DNA of 44,747 bases from Pelagibacterium sp. (GTDB taxonomy: Bacteria; Pseudomonadota; Alphaproteobacteria; Rhizobiales; Devosiaceae), in contig PBNW01000075.1 of the NCBI GenBank assembly GCA_002723255.1, positions 1-44,747 on the forward strand. Reading direction: 5' to 3'. Shown here piece by piece: positions 1 through 8,358 of the stretch. The stretch's first letter is position 1. Every line of letters starts with the position of its first letter. The translations under genes and the position numbers were made by a program. The notes beneath the pieces were generated by a model that was not told the DNA's origin, made no database searches, and worked only from the letters and a program-made list of their open reading frames with translations.

Positions 1-97
1 ACGTGATCGGGGATGGAAACGGTTTTGCGGTTCGGACGCGCAACAAAACAAGGGCTTAGAGCCAAGGATTTGATCCAATCAAATCCTGAACGGCTCT
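1..97. repeat. RIME-like palindromic repeat overlapping the recA 3' end
   Basis: An intergenic repeat runs from the window edge into the recA stop codon. It contains nested inverted arms: AGAGCC (58-63) with GGCTCT (92-97), and a perfect 10-bp pair AGGATTTGAT (65-74) with ATCAAATCCT (78-87). The upstream part has the GGAAACGGTTTTGCGGTTCGG style seen in dispersed rhizobial repeats, and related pieces recur near 18341 and 22212. The stem may end recA transcription, but no clear T run follows it. Confidence 0.6.
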
Positions 98-1169
98 AGT
101 CTTCGCTGTCCTCGGCGCTGCCTTCTCCTGCCGTGATCAGTTCAGCGGCAATAAGCCCGGCGCTCTCGCGCACCCCGTTCTCGATCTGGTTGGCGATCTC
201 GGGATTGTCCTTGAGGAACTGGCGCGAATTTTCACGCCCCTGGCCCAGCCGCTGGCTGTCATAGGAGAACCAGGCTCCCGATTTCTCGACGATCCCGGCC
301 TTGACGCCCAGATCGAGCAGCTCACCGGTCTTGGAAACGCCTTCGCCATACATGATGTCGAATTCGACCTGACGGAACGGAGGGGCCATCTTGTTCTTGA
401 CCACCTTGACGCGCGTTTGGTTGCCGACAACTTCCTCGCGGTCCTTGATGGCGCCGATGCGGCGAATGTCGAGACGAACCGAGGAATAGAATTTGAGCGC
501 ATTGCCGCCGGTCGTGGTTTCGGGCGAGCCAAACATCACGCCGATCTTCATGCGGATCTGATTGATGAAGATCACCATGGCCTTCGATTTGGAAATCGAA
601 CCCGTGAGCTTGCGCATGGCCTGGCTCATCAGACGCGCCTGAAGACCCGGCAGGGAATCGCCCATCTCGCCTTCGAGTTCGGCCCGTGGCGTCAAAGCCG
701 CCACCGAGTCGACGACCAGAACGTCGATCGCGCCCGAGCGCACCAGCGTATCTGCGATTTCGAGCGCCTGTTCACCCGCATCAGGCTGGGAGATCAACAG
801 CTCGTCAATATTGACGCCAAGCTTGCGCGCATAGGTGGGATCGAGCGCGTGTTCTGCGTCGATGAACGCGCAGATACCGCCGCCTTTCTGGGCTTCGGCC
901 AGCACATGCAAAGCCAGCGTGGTCTTGCCCGAGCTTTCCGGCCCGAAAATTTCGATGATACGCCCGCGCGGCAGACCACCGATGCCCAGCGCGATATCGA
1001 GACCGAGCGAGCCCGTGGAAATCGATTCGACATTGACTGAGGTGTTTTCCCCCAGCTTCATGACCGAACCCTTGCCGAAATTGCGCTCGATCTGACCCAG
1101 AGCGGCCTCGAGCGCCTTGTTCTTGTCCATCGAACCCCCGTCAACCACGCGAAGCTGTGAAACTGCCAT
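96..1169 (-). CDS. recA: Recombinase RecA
   Basis: RecA is the cytoplasmic ATP-dependent strand-exchange protein of homologous recombination and the co-protease that triggers LexA cleavage in the SOS response. The 357-residue product has the family's usual length. Walker A GPESSGKT lies at about residues 76-83, and the IDAEHALD and [15 protein letters not shown] segments are typical. The acidic C-terminal tail ends in EDSED. The start ATG has a good ribosome site (AAGGAG, reading AAGGAGAGCTAACA before ATG). An SOS-like box lies about 86-100 bases upstream. The stop codon sits inside a palindromic repeat. Confidence 0.98.
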   Translation of the reverse strand: MAVSQLRVVDGGSMDKNKALEAALGQIERNFGKGSVMKLGENTSVNVESISTGSLGLDIALGIGGLPRGRIIEIFGPESSGKTTLALHVLAEAQKGGGICAFIDAEHALDPTYARKLGVNIDELLISQPDAGEQALEIADTLVRSGAIDVLVVDSVAALTPRAELEGEMGDSLPGLQARLMSQAMRKLTGSISKSKAMVIFINQIRMKIGVMFGSPETTTGGNALKFYSSVRLDIRRIGAIKDREEVVGNQTRVKVVKNKMAPPFRQVEFDIMYGEGVSKTGELLDLGVKAGIVEKSGAWFSYDSQRLGQGRENSRQFLKDNPEIANQIENGVRESAGLIAAELITAGEGSAEDSED

Positions 1170-1254
1170 TGTTAGCTCTCCTTATTTCACCAAATGCCCT
1201 GCGCGCGCAACGCGATCAGTCGGCCCTCAACGCCTATTTCTAGGTTGCATATTT

Positions 1255-1269
1255 GTTCTCATTTTGTTT
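1255..1269 (-). promoter_or_regulatory. Probable LexA (SOS) box upstream of recA
   Basis: The plus strand reads GTTC-N7-GTTT (GTTCTCATTTTGTTT). The alphaproteobacterial LexA operator is GTTC-N7-GTTC, so this is one mismatch away. It lies 86-100 bases upstream of the recA start, where an operator would be expected. Confidence 0.6.
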
Positions 1270-1363
1270 TCGATATGTCAAGAGACAAAATAAGAACATT
1301 CTGGAATAATGGAACTCTCCCACTTCATGCGCATTGCAAAAGCGGACAAGGATGGAGGCTGCC

Positions 1364-1522
1364 ATGAACATGGGCACGGGAATCGCCGTGGGAATCGCAA
1401 TCGGTGCCGGAATCGGCGTCGCGATAGACAACATCGCCATGGGAATCGGCATCGGCGTTGCCATCGGCGCCGGTCTTGGTGCGGCATTCCTGGCCGCCTC
1501 GAACGCCTCGGAAAAAGACTAG
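1364..1522 (+). CDS. Small glycine-zipper membrane peptide
   Basis: This predicted 52-residue peptide is almost wholly small and hydrophobic, built of two related glycine-rich segments (GIAVGIAIGAGIGVAI and GIGIGVAIGAGLGAAF) separated by DN and ending in a short polar tail. The pattern suggests a pair of packed membrane helices with GxxxG-type contacts. The start is set by GGAGG five bases before ATG 1364; upstream in-frame ATGs lack such a site. It converges with cckA, and the two stop codons share the palindrome CTAG. No function is known to me; similar glycine-zipper peptides are common in Hyphomicrobiales. Confidence 0.6.
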   Translation: MNMGTGIAVGIAIGAGIGVAIDNIAMGIGIGVAIGAGLGAAFLAASNASEKD

Positions 1523-4101
1523 TCCTCGCTGGCCGCCGGACTCCCCGAAAGCACTTCCTTGACCTTGGAATTGATCTGATCGAGCGTATAGGGCTTGGGG
1601 AGAAATTCCACGCTCCTGTCTTCCTCGAGCCCCTGGCGCACGCTTTCTTCGGCATAGCCGGAAACGAAGATCACCTTGAGCCCCGGATAGAGCCTGCGCA
1701 CATGGGTCAGAAGCGTCGGCCCGTCCATCTCGGGCATCACCACGTCCGAAATGATCAGATCGACCTTGCCCTCGATTTCCTCTAGCACTTCGAGCGCCTC
1801 TTCACCAGATCCGGCCTCGAACACTTCATAACCCGTTGTCGACAGGGCCCGCGCCGAGAACATGCGCACGCTCTCCTCGTCCTCGACGAGAAGGATGCGT
1901 TCATTGCCCGTCAGATCGCGGACAGGCGCCGCAACCGCCTTGACCACTTCTTCCTTTTCCTGCTGGATGTGCCGGGGCAGCAGCAACCGGAAGGTCGTGC
2001 CCTTTCCCACTTCGGATTCGGGATAGATATAGCCACCGGTCTGCTTGATGATGCCATAGACCATCGACAGGCCCAGCCCAGTCCCCTTGCCCAGCTCCTT
2101 TGTCGAAAAGAACGGCTCGAAGATTTTTTCCATGACCTCCTGGGTCATGCCCGTGCCGGTATCGCTCACCTCGATCGAAACGAAATCGGCGGGCACCAGC
2201 CCCGGATAGGTGAAAGTCTCGGCTTCGGCCTGCTCGACATTGCGGGTGCGCAGCGTGATCTGCCCGCCATCGGGCATCGCGTCGCGCGCATTGACCGCAA
2301 GGTTGATGATCACCTGTTCGAGCTGCACCAGGTCGGCCCGGATCGGCCACACATCGCGCCCGTGCTCGACATCGAGCGTCACATGCTCACCGATCAGCCG
2401 CTTGAGCAACACCGTCAGATCGTCGATATGCTGGGGCACTTCAAGCACCTGCGGGCGCAGCGTCTGCCGACGCGAGAAGGCCAGAAGCTGGCGCACCAGG
2501 CCCGCAGCGCGGTTGGCGCTCTGCTTGATCGACATGATGTCGCCAAACGAGGGATCGGACGGTTTGTGCTTGAGCAGCAGCAGGTCCGAAAACCCGATGA
2601 TCGCCGTCAGCACGTTGTTGAAATCATGGGCCACCCCACCGGCCAGTTGCCCCACCGCCTGCATTTTCATGCCCTGGGCAAACTGTTCTTCGAGCTGGCG
2701 CTGCTCGGTCATGTCGAGCGCATAAAGGATCGCCGCCTCGTCGCTTTCCCCGCCCTGCTCGACGCCCGAAATGAACATGCGCACGCTGCGCGGCTTTTCC
2801 CCCGGAATCGTCGCATCGACCGGCGCGATTTCCGACCGGTGCCCCTTGGCATCGGCCAGCGCCATCGCCAGTTTTTCCCGGCTTTCCGGATCGATCAGCG
2901 AGGCGACATTGAGCCCCTCGATCCCGCGTTCCCCAGATGTCAGCCCGAAAATCCGGGTAAAGGGCGCATTGGTGCGCACCACCTTGCCCGCCCCGTCGAG
3001 CGCCGCAATGGCAATCGGGGTGTGGTTGAAAAACCGCGAAAACCGCACTTCGGCGGCCCGCAATGCCTCTTCCCCCTCGATGCCGCGTGAGCGGTCGAGC
3101 ACCAGCGTACGCGTCTCGCCCAGCTCGCCCTCGGCCAGCCGCGCCGCGCGGTGTAACAGCCGCACCGGCAGATTGGTGCCGTCGTGGCGCACCAGATCGA
3201 GATCGATCACCTCGGTGCGCACCGCGCCGTCCTGCCCGCCGCCCATCAAAAGCCCCGCGCCATCGCCCTGCACGATCTCGCCAAGATCGAGATCGCCCGC
3301 CTCGAACGCCGCGAGATCATAGCCCAGCCAGTCGGCCAGCGTTGAGTTGATATACTGTATCCGCCCCCGCGCATTGGCCGAAAAGAACCCGGCCGGCGCA
3401 TGATCGAGATAGTCGATGGCCTTTTGCAGCTCGACGTAGAAATTTTCCTGGCTCTCGCGGTCGCGGGTTATGTCCTCGACCGTCCAGATCACCGATTTGC
3501 CCGGCGCGCCATCGTAATCGGGAAGGCTGCGTGCCCCGATGCGGAACCATTGCGCAGCGCTCTTGCCGCGCGCAATCCGCACATCCTCGACAATCGCCCG
3601 CCCGTCCCGCGCGGCCCGCGAAAGCCGATAGACCGCCTCGCTCGCTTCGGGCTGGCTGGCAAACAGCCGCGGCACGCCAACCGGGACCCCCTTGGAAACA
3701 GATTTGGAAAGGTCCGAGTATTGGGCATTGGCATAAAAGATCTTGCCGTCGCGGTCGGTAACCACCGCCCCATAGGGCAGGCTGTCGACAATGGCGCGGG
3801 CCAACGTCCGCTTTTCAGAGCCCCCCACGAACCGGAACAGCCCCGCCGCCAGCGCAAACAGCGAAAACACCCCGATAACCGACAGGACACCCAGAAACAG
3901 GACGATCATTTCGGGCGAAATGGCGTCTCCCATCAGCGAGAACGCTACGGCAACCGCGACGAAAGCGAGCGAAAGGATGATCACCCGCCACAGCGCTGCA
4001 TTGGACGACGGACGCGCCACCATCGGCTCGGGATAGCTGTCCTCGTCCATCGGGGCCACCGCCATCGCTTTTTGTTCCTCGCTAGAGACATCCGCCCGCA
4101 A
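1519..4101 (-). CDS. cckA: Cell-cycle hybrid histidine kinase CckA
   Basis: CckA phosphorylates CtrA and CpdR through ChpT in alphaproteobacteria. The 860-residue protein has two membrane helices (about 37-56 and 64-88), then PAS-like sensor regions (about 100-215, 225-335 and 345-465), a HisKA segment with phospho-acceptor His492 ([17 protein letters not shown]), an ATPase domain (N box around Asn604, DTGTGM at 647, [10 protein letters not shown] at 671) and a receiver domain with Asp786 ([12 protein letters not shown]). This is the full CckA arrangement. It lies 79 bases after flhB, but a full CtrA box between them suggests its own promoter and feedback by CtrA. The start may instead be at Met13. 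Confidence 0.93.
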   Translation of the reverse strand: MRADVSSEEQKAMAVAPMDEDSYPEPMVARPSSNAALWRVIILSLAFVAVAVAFSLMGDAISPEMIVLFLGVLSVIGVFSLFALAAGLFRFVGGSEKRTLARAIVDSLPYGAVVTDRDGKIFYANAQYSDLSKSVSKGVPVGVPRLFASQPEASEAVYRLSRAARDGRAIVEDVRIARGKSAAQWFRIGARSLPDYDGAPGKSVIWTVEDITRDRESQENFYVELQKAIDYLDHAPAGFFSANARGRIQYINSTLADWLGYDLAAFEAGDLDLGEIVQGDGAGLLMGGGQDGAVRTEVIDLDLVRHDGTNLPVRLLHRAARLAEGELGETRTLVLDRSRGIEGEEALRAAEVRFSRFFNHTPIAIAALDGAGKVVRTNAPFTRIFGLTSGERGIEGLNVASLIDPESREKLAMALADAKGHRSEIAPVDATIPGEKPRSVRMFISGVEQGGESDEAAILYALDMTEQRQLEEQFAQGMKMQAVGQLAGGVAHDFNNVLTAIIGFSDLLLLKHKPSDPSFGDIMSIKQSANRAAGLVRQLLAFSRRQTLRPQVLEVPQHIDDLTVLLKRLIGEHVTLDVEHGRDVWPIRADLVQLEQVIINLAVNARDAMPDGGQITLRTRNVEQAEAETFTYPGLVPADFVSIEVSDTGTGMTQEVMEKIFEPFFSTKELGKGTGLGLSMVYGIIKQTGGYIYPESEVGKGTTFRLLLPRHIQQEKEEVVKAVAAPVRDLTGNERILLVEDEESVRMFSARALSTTGYEVFEAGSGEEALEVLEEIEGKVDLIISDVVMPEMDGPTLLTHVRRLYPGLKVIFVSGYAEESVRQGLEEDRSVEFLPKPYTLDQINSKVKEVLSGSPAASED

Positions 4102-4156
4102 ATCGAATCGGGCTTCCTATTGGTAGCAAACCCGACTTCGCCTTGGGTAGTGCGGA

Positions 4157-4171
4157 TTAACCGCTCGTTAA
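4157..4171 (-). promoter_or_regulatory. CtrA box upstream of cckA
   Basis: TTAA-CCGCTCG-TTAA is an exact full CtrA site (TTAA-N7-TTAA). It lies 56-70 bases before the cckA start, the same distance as the boxes before flgB, fliX and fliL. It falls in the short flhB-cckA gap. Confidence 0.7.
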
Positions 4172-4180
4172 CAGTCTCGG

Positions 4181-5278
4181 TTAGGGTCGACCCTGATTTC
4201 CACTGCGCCAGCTCGAGCGGTTTTTCAACCGCATCACATAGCCGATGATCTGCGCCACGGCCTTGAAATGCTCTGCCGGGATCGTCTCGCCCACCTCGGC
4301 GCCCGCATAAAGCGCCCGGGCCAGCGGGGGATTTTCGACGATTGGAATGTCGTGATCCCTGGCCAGCCCGCGGATTCTGAGCGCAACGGCATCGACGCCC
4401 TTGGCCAGCACCTGGGGAGCGGCCATGTCCTTGTCGTATTTGAGCGCCACGGCAAAATGGGTCGGGTTGGTCACCACAACCGTCGCATCGGGCACCGCGG
4501 CCATCATGCGCTTGCGGGACCGCTCCATGCGAATCTGGCGGATACGGCCCTTGACGTGAGGATCGCCCTCCATCTGCTTGTACTCGTCGCGCACTTCCTT
4601 GACCGTCATCATCTGGCGCTGCCACCATTTGTGGCGCATGTAGATATAGTCGAGCAGCGCCACGATGGTGATGGCGATCAGGGTCGCGATAAAGATCTTG
4701 ATGCCGATTTCCTGGAACAGTTCCAGTGTCACGATAGGGTCGGCGGTCATGATGGTCGAAAGCCGGTCCCGGTCGGGCCAGACCACCAGCACCATGATGG
4801 TGGAAAACACCACGAGCTTGAACAGCCCCTTACCGAAATTGACCAGCGCCTCGCTCGAAAACAGGCGCTTGGCTCCGGCCAGCGGGGAGACTTTGGAGAA
4901 TTTGGGTTTGAGGTTTTCGGCAGAAAACACCATGCGGTGCTGCACCATGTTTCCCGCGATCCCGCACAGCGCCAGAAGGATCATCGGCAGCAAAAGAGCA
5001 CTCAAAAGGCTGATCGTCGCGCCATAGACGAACTGGTTGAACCCCGGCCCGCCCACTTCGTAAAGGTCGGCGCGGCCAAGATAATCGCCAAGGCTGGTCA
5101 TGAACTGCGCACTGGTAAACGGGGCGACAAAGGCAAAGATCAGCGCCGACCCCAGGATCATGAACCAGGTCGTCACCTCCTGGCTCTTGACCACATCGCC
5201 CTTCTTGTGGGCGTCCTCGAGCCGTTTTTGGGAGGGGTCCTCTGTCTTTTCGCTCTGTTCGGGTTTGTCGTCGCTCAT
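4181..5278 (-). CDS. flhB: Flagellar export gate protein FlhB
   Basis: FlhB is an inner-membrane part of the flagellar type III export gate and switches export specificity from rod/hook to filament substrates. The 365 residues comprise a charged N terminus (KPEQSEKTEDPSQKRLEDAHKKG), four hydrophobic segments and a cytoplasmic domain with the self-cleaving motif NPTH (TVVVTNPTHFAVALKYD). It is last in the leftward flgB-flgC-fliE-fliQ-fliR-flhB set, three bases after fliR. The length is normal for the family. Confidence 0.97.
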   Translation of the reverse strand: MSDDKPEQSEKTEDPSQKRLEDAHKKGDVVKSQEVTTWFMILGSALIFAFVAPFTSAQFMTSLGDYLGRADLYEVGGPGFNQFVYGATISLLSALLLPMILLALCGIAGNMVQHRMVFSAENLKPKFSKVSPLAGAKRLFSSEALVNFGKGLFKLVVFSTIMVLVVWPDRDRLSTIMTADPIVTLELFQEIGIKIFIATLIAITIVALLDYIYMRHKWWQRQMMTVKEVRDEYKQMEGDPHVKGRIRQIRMERSRKRMMAAVPDATVVVTNPTHFAVALKYDKDMAAPQVLAKGVDAVALRIRGLARDHDIPIVENPPLARALYAGAEVGETIPAEHFKAVAQIIGYVMRLKNRSSWRSGNQGRP

Positions 5279-5281
5279 ACT

Positions 5282-6043
5282 CTAGCCCAGAAACTGCGAA
5301 AAGTGATCTTCGAGATGGGTCATATAAAGGGTCATCGTGAGGCTGAGCAGCAACGCGAACAGGATCAGCCCGATGATGATGTTGGCCGGCATGGCCATGA
5401 AAAATACCTGAATCTGCGGCATCAGGCGCCCCAAAATTCCCAGCCCCAGGTAAAACACCAGACCGAAAACCAGGAACGGCGCCGACATCTGCGTGCCGAT
5501 CAGAAACGCCTGCGCCACCATCTCCGTCGCCATTTCCGCAGCATCGCCCAGCATCAGCGGCGCGTCGGGCGGGAAATAGCTGTAGCTGGCATAGATCCCG
5601 GCCAGCAGCACATGGTGCAGATCGGTGGCAAAGATCAGCGTCACGCCCAGCATGGCCAGAAAATTGCCAATGATGGCCCCCTGCACCCCCGGCTGGGTGG
5701 GATCGGATGTCTGGGCCATCGAAAGCCCCATCTGGAACGCGATCACCGCACCTGCGACCTGCGCCGCCGTAAGAATGAGCCGAGTCAGCCCCCCGAGGAT
5801 AAATCCCACGGCAAGTTCATGGCCCAGCGCCGTCATCAATCCGCCCAGCGTCACCGGAACCGCCCCCAGATTGGGCAGGATCAGCGGATAAAGGATCAGC
5901 GAAAACGCCAGCGCGAACGTCAGCCGCAAGCGCGTGGGAATCGTCGATTCCCCGAGCGCGGGCAGCAACATCAGGATCGTGCCGAGGCGCGCGAAAATGA
6001 GAAAGAAATAATAGGCGACATCGGGGCCCCAGCTCACGCTCAT
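5282..6043 (-). CDS. fliR: Flagellar export gate protein FliR
   Basis: FliR is an integral membrane component of the FliP-FliQ-FliR export channel. The 253-residue sequence is mostly hydrophobic with about six membrane segments. It has family signatures such as the conserved FARLGTILMLLPALGE region near the N terminus and a VGFILGGLTRLILTAAQ stretch. The gene sits six bases after fliQ and three before flhB, the canonical Q-R-B order, so the three are surely co-transcribed. Confidence 0.96.
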   Translation of the reverse strand: MSVSWGPDVAYYFFLIFARLGTILMLLPALGESTIPTRLRLTFALAFSLILYPLILPNLGAVPVTLGGLMTALGHELAVGFILGGLTRLILTAAQVAGAVIAFQMGLSMAQTSDPTQPGVQGAIIGNFLAMLGVTLIFATDLHHVLLAGIYASYSYFPPDAPLMLGDAAEMATEMVAQAFLIGTQMSAPFLVFGLVFYLGLGILGRLMPQIQVFFMAMPANIIIGLILFALLLSLTMTLYMTHLEDHFSQFLG

Positions 6044-6049
6044 GGCCCG

Positions 6050-6316
6050 TTACCCGCCTGTTATGATCATGTCGACGATCTGGGTCATGTAAGCGCTCAT
6101 CGTGGCGCCCATGAACGGCAAGGTCACCAGCAGCGTGACAAAGATCGCGATGATCTTGGGCACGAAAACCAGTGTCATTTCCTGGATTTGCGTCAAAGCC
6201 TGAAACAGGGCGATGATGACGCCGACCACCAGTCCCACGATCATCATCGGCCCCGAAACGATAATCAGGGTCCAGATGCCGGAGGTGGCGATATCGAGAG
6301 TTTCTGCCCCGCTCAT
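6050..6316 (-). CDS. fliQ: Flagellar export gate protein FliQ
   Basis: FliQ is a small inner-membrane subunit of the export channel. The 88-residue product has two long hydrophobic helices (about 14-38 and 50-74) and the family's GLVVGVIIALFQALTQIQEMTL turn region. It is followed six bases later by fliR. A 91-base gap separates it from fliE upstream; I see no clear terminator or promoter there, so read-through is likely. Confidence 0.95.
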   Translation of the reverse strand: MSGAETLDIATSGIWTLIIVSGPMMIVGLVVGVIIALFQALTQIQEMTLVFVPKIIAIFVTLLVTLPFMGATMSAYMTQIVDMIITGG

Positions 6317-6407
6317 GGGAATGGCTCCTGCCGAATCGAGCCCATTCTACACGCTCTGACGCCCAATGGACCCTCGGTGTACTGGAGGGCCACGCCCAAA
6401 GGTCAGC

Positions 6408-6731
6408 CTAGATCGGCATGCGCATGATTTCTTCGTAGGCCGAGATCACCCGGTCGCGAACGGTGACCATGGTTTCCATCGCCGACTCGGTTTCGGCCAG
6501 CGCGGTCACCACATCGACCACGTTTGCCTTGCCGTTGATCATATCGACAGACACCTGATCGGAGCGCTGCCCGGTCTCGGCGATACCACCGAGCTGATCG
6601 GCCAGCATCTGCCCGAAATCGGTGCCCGAGGGCGAAGCTGTTGGCGCTGTCAGCTTGCCGCCGGCCTGATCGGAAATCAGGCGCGAGACATTGCCGTAAG
6701 CGGCTGTGGCTGCATTGAATGGCGTGCTCAT
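6408..6731 (-). CDS. fliE: Flagellar hook-basal body protein FliE
   Basis: FliE joins the MS ring to the proximal rod and is an early export substrate. The 107-residue protein has the family's conserved C-terminal half: an FGQMLAD-like amphipathic helix, then a VVDVVTALAETESAMETMVTVRDRVISAYEEIMRM-type end. It lies ten bases after flgC, in the normal flgB-flgC-fliE order. Confidence 0.95.
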   Translation of the reverse strand: MSTPFNAATAAYGNVSRLISDQAGGKLTAPTASPSGTDFGQMLADQLGGIAETGQRSDQVSVDMINGKANVVDVVTALAETESAMETMVTVRDRVISAYEEIMRMPI

Positions 6732-6741
6732 GAGCTCTTAA

Positions 6742-7155
6742 TTATCCCCTCAAAATATCGAGCGTCCGTCCCAGCATCTGGCGCGACACGGTGACGACGT
6801 TGAGATTGGCCTCGTAGGTGCGCTGGGCCTCGCGCATGTCCATGGTCTCGATCAGCGTGTTGACGTTGGGGTATTTGACATACCCGTTCTCGTCGGCCGC
6901 CGGATGGCCCGGCTCATAGCGCGAGGAGAAATCGCTCATGTCCGTGGCCAGCGCCCCGACCGTCACTTCGGTGGCGCCCAGTTCGCGATTGAGCACGGCG
7001 TGAAAGGTCGGCACCTTGCGGCGATAGGGATCCTCCTCGGGCGTGTGCCCGGCGGAATCGGCGTTGGCCATGTTCTCGGCGATCACCCGCATGCGCGCCG
7101 TCTGGGCGTTGAGCCCCGACCCGGCGATCTTGATCGATGTCATGAAGTCGTTCAT
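6742..7155 (-). CDS. flgC: Proximal rod protein FlgC
   Basis: FlgC is an axial rod component exported by the flagellar type III system. The 137 residues have the N-terminal rod signature (GLNAQTARMRVIAENMANAD) and the C-terminal helix shared by axial proteins (MREAQRTYEANLNVV, ending in ILRG). It lies eleven bases after flgB, and fliE follows. Confidence 0.97.
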   Translation of the reverse strand: MNDFMTSIKIAGSGLNAQTARMRVIAENMANADSAGHTPEEDPYRRKVPTFHAVLNRELGATEVTVGALATDMSDFSSRYEPGHPAADENGYVKYPNVNTLIETMDMREAQRTYEANLNVVTVSRQMLGRTLDILRG

Positions 7156-7166
7156 GCGCTAGCGTC

Positions 7167-7571
7167 CTATACGTTCTTGCCCAGGGCGATTTTCATCAGC
7201 CGCATGGAGCGTGTGTAGAGCGTGGTCGCGGCCTGATAATCCATCTGGTTGGTCGTGACCTTCATCATCTCTTCTTCCAGCGTCACCCCGTTGCCCTCGG
7301 GCATGACCTCAAAACTGTTCATCGTCCGCGCGCCCATGGCCCGGCTCGGATCGCCCCCGACCGAGAAATGCTTCTTGTTGGTCGCCGTCGTCGTGACACT
7401 GGCCCCCGAATGTCGCGCCGTGCTTTCGATGGAAAACGGCGCAAGGTCGCGCCCGCGATAGCCGGGCGTCTCGGCATTGGCGACGTTCTCGGCCAGAAGC
7501 GTCTGGCGGGTTTGATGCCATTGCATCCTGTTCTTGAGCGCGGCAAAGATGGGCAGATCGCCAATGGCCAT
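7167..7571 (-). CDS. flgB: Proximal rod protein FlgB
   Basis: FlgB is the first rod subunit above FliE. I place the start at ATG 7571, giving 134 residues beginning MAIGDLPIFAALKNRM, which matches the family length. The frame stays open for 39 more codons upstream, but that stretch covers the CtrA box and palindromes and looks non-coding. The rod motif LLAENVANAETPGYRGRDL and the C-terminal helix are clear. It heads the leftward operon. No strong ribosome site is visible. Confidence 0.95.
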   Translation of the reverse strand: MAIGDLPIFAALKNRMQWHQTRQTLLAENVANAETPGYRGRDLAPFSIESTARHSGASVTTTATNKKHFSVGGDPSRAMGARTMNSFEVMPEGNGVTLEEEMMKVTTNQMDYQAATTLYTRSMRLMKIALGKNV

Positions 7572-7607
7572 GTCGGTTCGCCGAATCCGGTTGCGGTCTG
7601 TTAACTG

Positions 7608-7620
7608 GGCAAACTTTGCC
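7608..7620. promoter_or_regulatory. Flagellar palindrome copy 1 (GGCAR-N3-YTGCC)
   Basis: GGCAA-ACT-TTGCC, extended to a 15-bp palindrome by flanking G and C. It lies 37-49 bases upstream of flgB, between the start codon and the CtrA box, where a bound protein could block transcription. It is one of six exact copies, all in flagellar intergenic DNA; a FlbD-type site is the likely identity. Confidence 0.55.
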
Positions 7621-7630
7621 CACTCCATGG

Positions 7631-7645
7631 TTAACGGCGCGTTAA
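7631..7645 (-). promoter_or_regulatory. CtrA box in the flgB-fliO divergent region
   Basis: TTAA-CGGCGCG-TTAA is an exact CtrA site within a larger palindrome (GGTTAACGGCGCGTTAACC). It lies 60-74 bases upstream of flgB. Being symmetrical, it could also serve the rightward fliO-fliP pair. Confidence 0.7.
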
Positions 7646-7703
7646 CCGATCGGAAAGGAAGGGCCGGAAATCTCCCAATTTTGAACAAAGCTGCGCTATA
7701 GTA

Positions 7704-7716
7704 GGCAGCTATTGCC
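7704..7716. promoter_or_regulatory. Flagellar palindrome copy 2
   Basis: GGCAG-CTA-TTGCC, exact match to the 13-bp family. It lies 61-73 bases before the fliO start, in the likely core-promoter region. No sigma-54 promoter is visible here, so repression of fliO-fliP is the simpler reading. Confidence 0.55.
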
Positions 7717-7776
7717 CAGCGCCAAGCGTCCGGCTATGTCTCGCGGGACGCGTTGCCCATTTCCAGGAGCATGACA

Positions 7777-8358
7777 GTGGGATTTCTAAACAGCCTTTTC
7801 GGCGGTGAAAACGGCTATCTGACAATGATCGTGGCGCTGGCCATCGTGATCGTTCTGATCGTGCTTGCCGTATGGCTTATCAAGCTCGTGGGCGATGCGT
7901 CGGCCAGTGTCGGCCGTGGCCGCAACCGGCGCCTCATGGTCATCGATTCCGTTGCCATCGACAACAAGCGCCAGGCCATCATCATCCGCCGCGATGAAAC
8001 CGAGCACCTCATCGTCATCGGCGGCCCCAACGATCTGGTCGTCGAAAGCGGTTTTGAAGCGCCGCCCGTCCAGCAGGTCCAGCGTCCGCGCCGCAAACCC
8101 GCCGAACCGGCCCCCGCCGTCGCACCCGAGCCGGCGGCCCCTGCCCGGCCCGCCGGCACCTCGCTGCGCCATACCGGTCTTTTGCGCCCGGTCGAGGACA
8201 ACGAACCCAAACTCGATGGGGGAAAGCCCGACAATAAGGGCCGCACCTCGTCCGACTCAGCTACAAGCGTTGCCATGTCGGCCACCACCACCGTGGAGCC
8301 CGAACCGCTGCTTGAAGCGAGGGAACGAGATTACGAGGACACCGCAACCAGGTCCTGA
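7777..8358 (+). CDS. fliO: Flagellar biosynthesis protein FliO
   Basis: FliO is a membrane protein that helps assemble FliP into the export gate. The predicted 193 residues have one membrane helix near the N terminus (about 15-37), then a small conserved domain (RRLMVIDSVAIDNKRQAIIIRRDETEHLIVIGG, typical of FliO) and a long proline/alanine-rich cytoplasmic tail. I choose GTG 7777 because AGGAG lies seven bases before it; ATG 7771 has the same site at only one base. Its 3' end overlaps fliP. Confidence 0.85.
   Translation: MGFLNSLFGGENGYLTMIVALAIVIVLIVLAVWLIKLVGDASASVGRGRNRRLMVIDSVAIDNKRQAIIIRRDETEHLIVIGGPNDLVVESGFEAPPVQQVQRPRRKPAEPAPAVAPEPAAPARPAGTSLRHTGLLRPVEDNEPKLDGGKPDNKGRTSSDSATSVAMSATTTVEPEPLLEARERDYEDTATRS

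Noticed and set aside
4268..6427. 719-codon plus-strand frame opposite flhB, fliR and fliQ
   Set aside because: Shadow of three unmistakable export genes; His/Arg-rich low-information product, no ribosome site.
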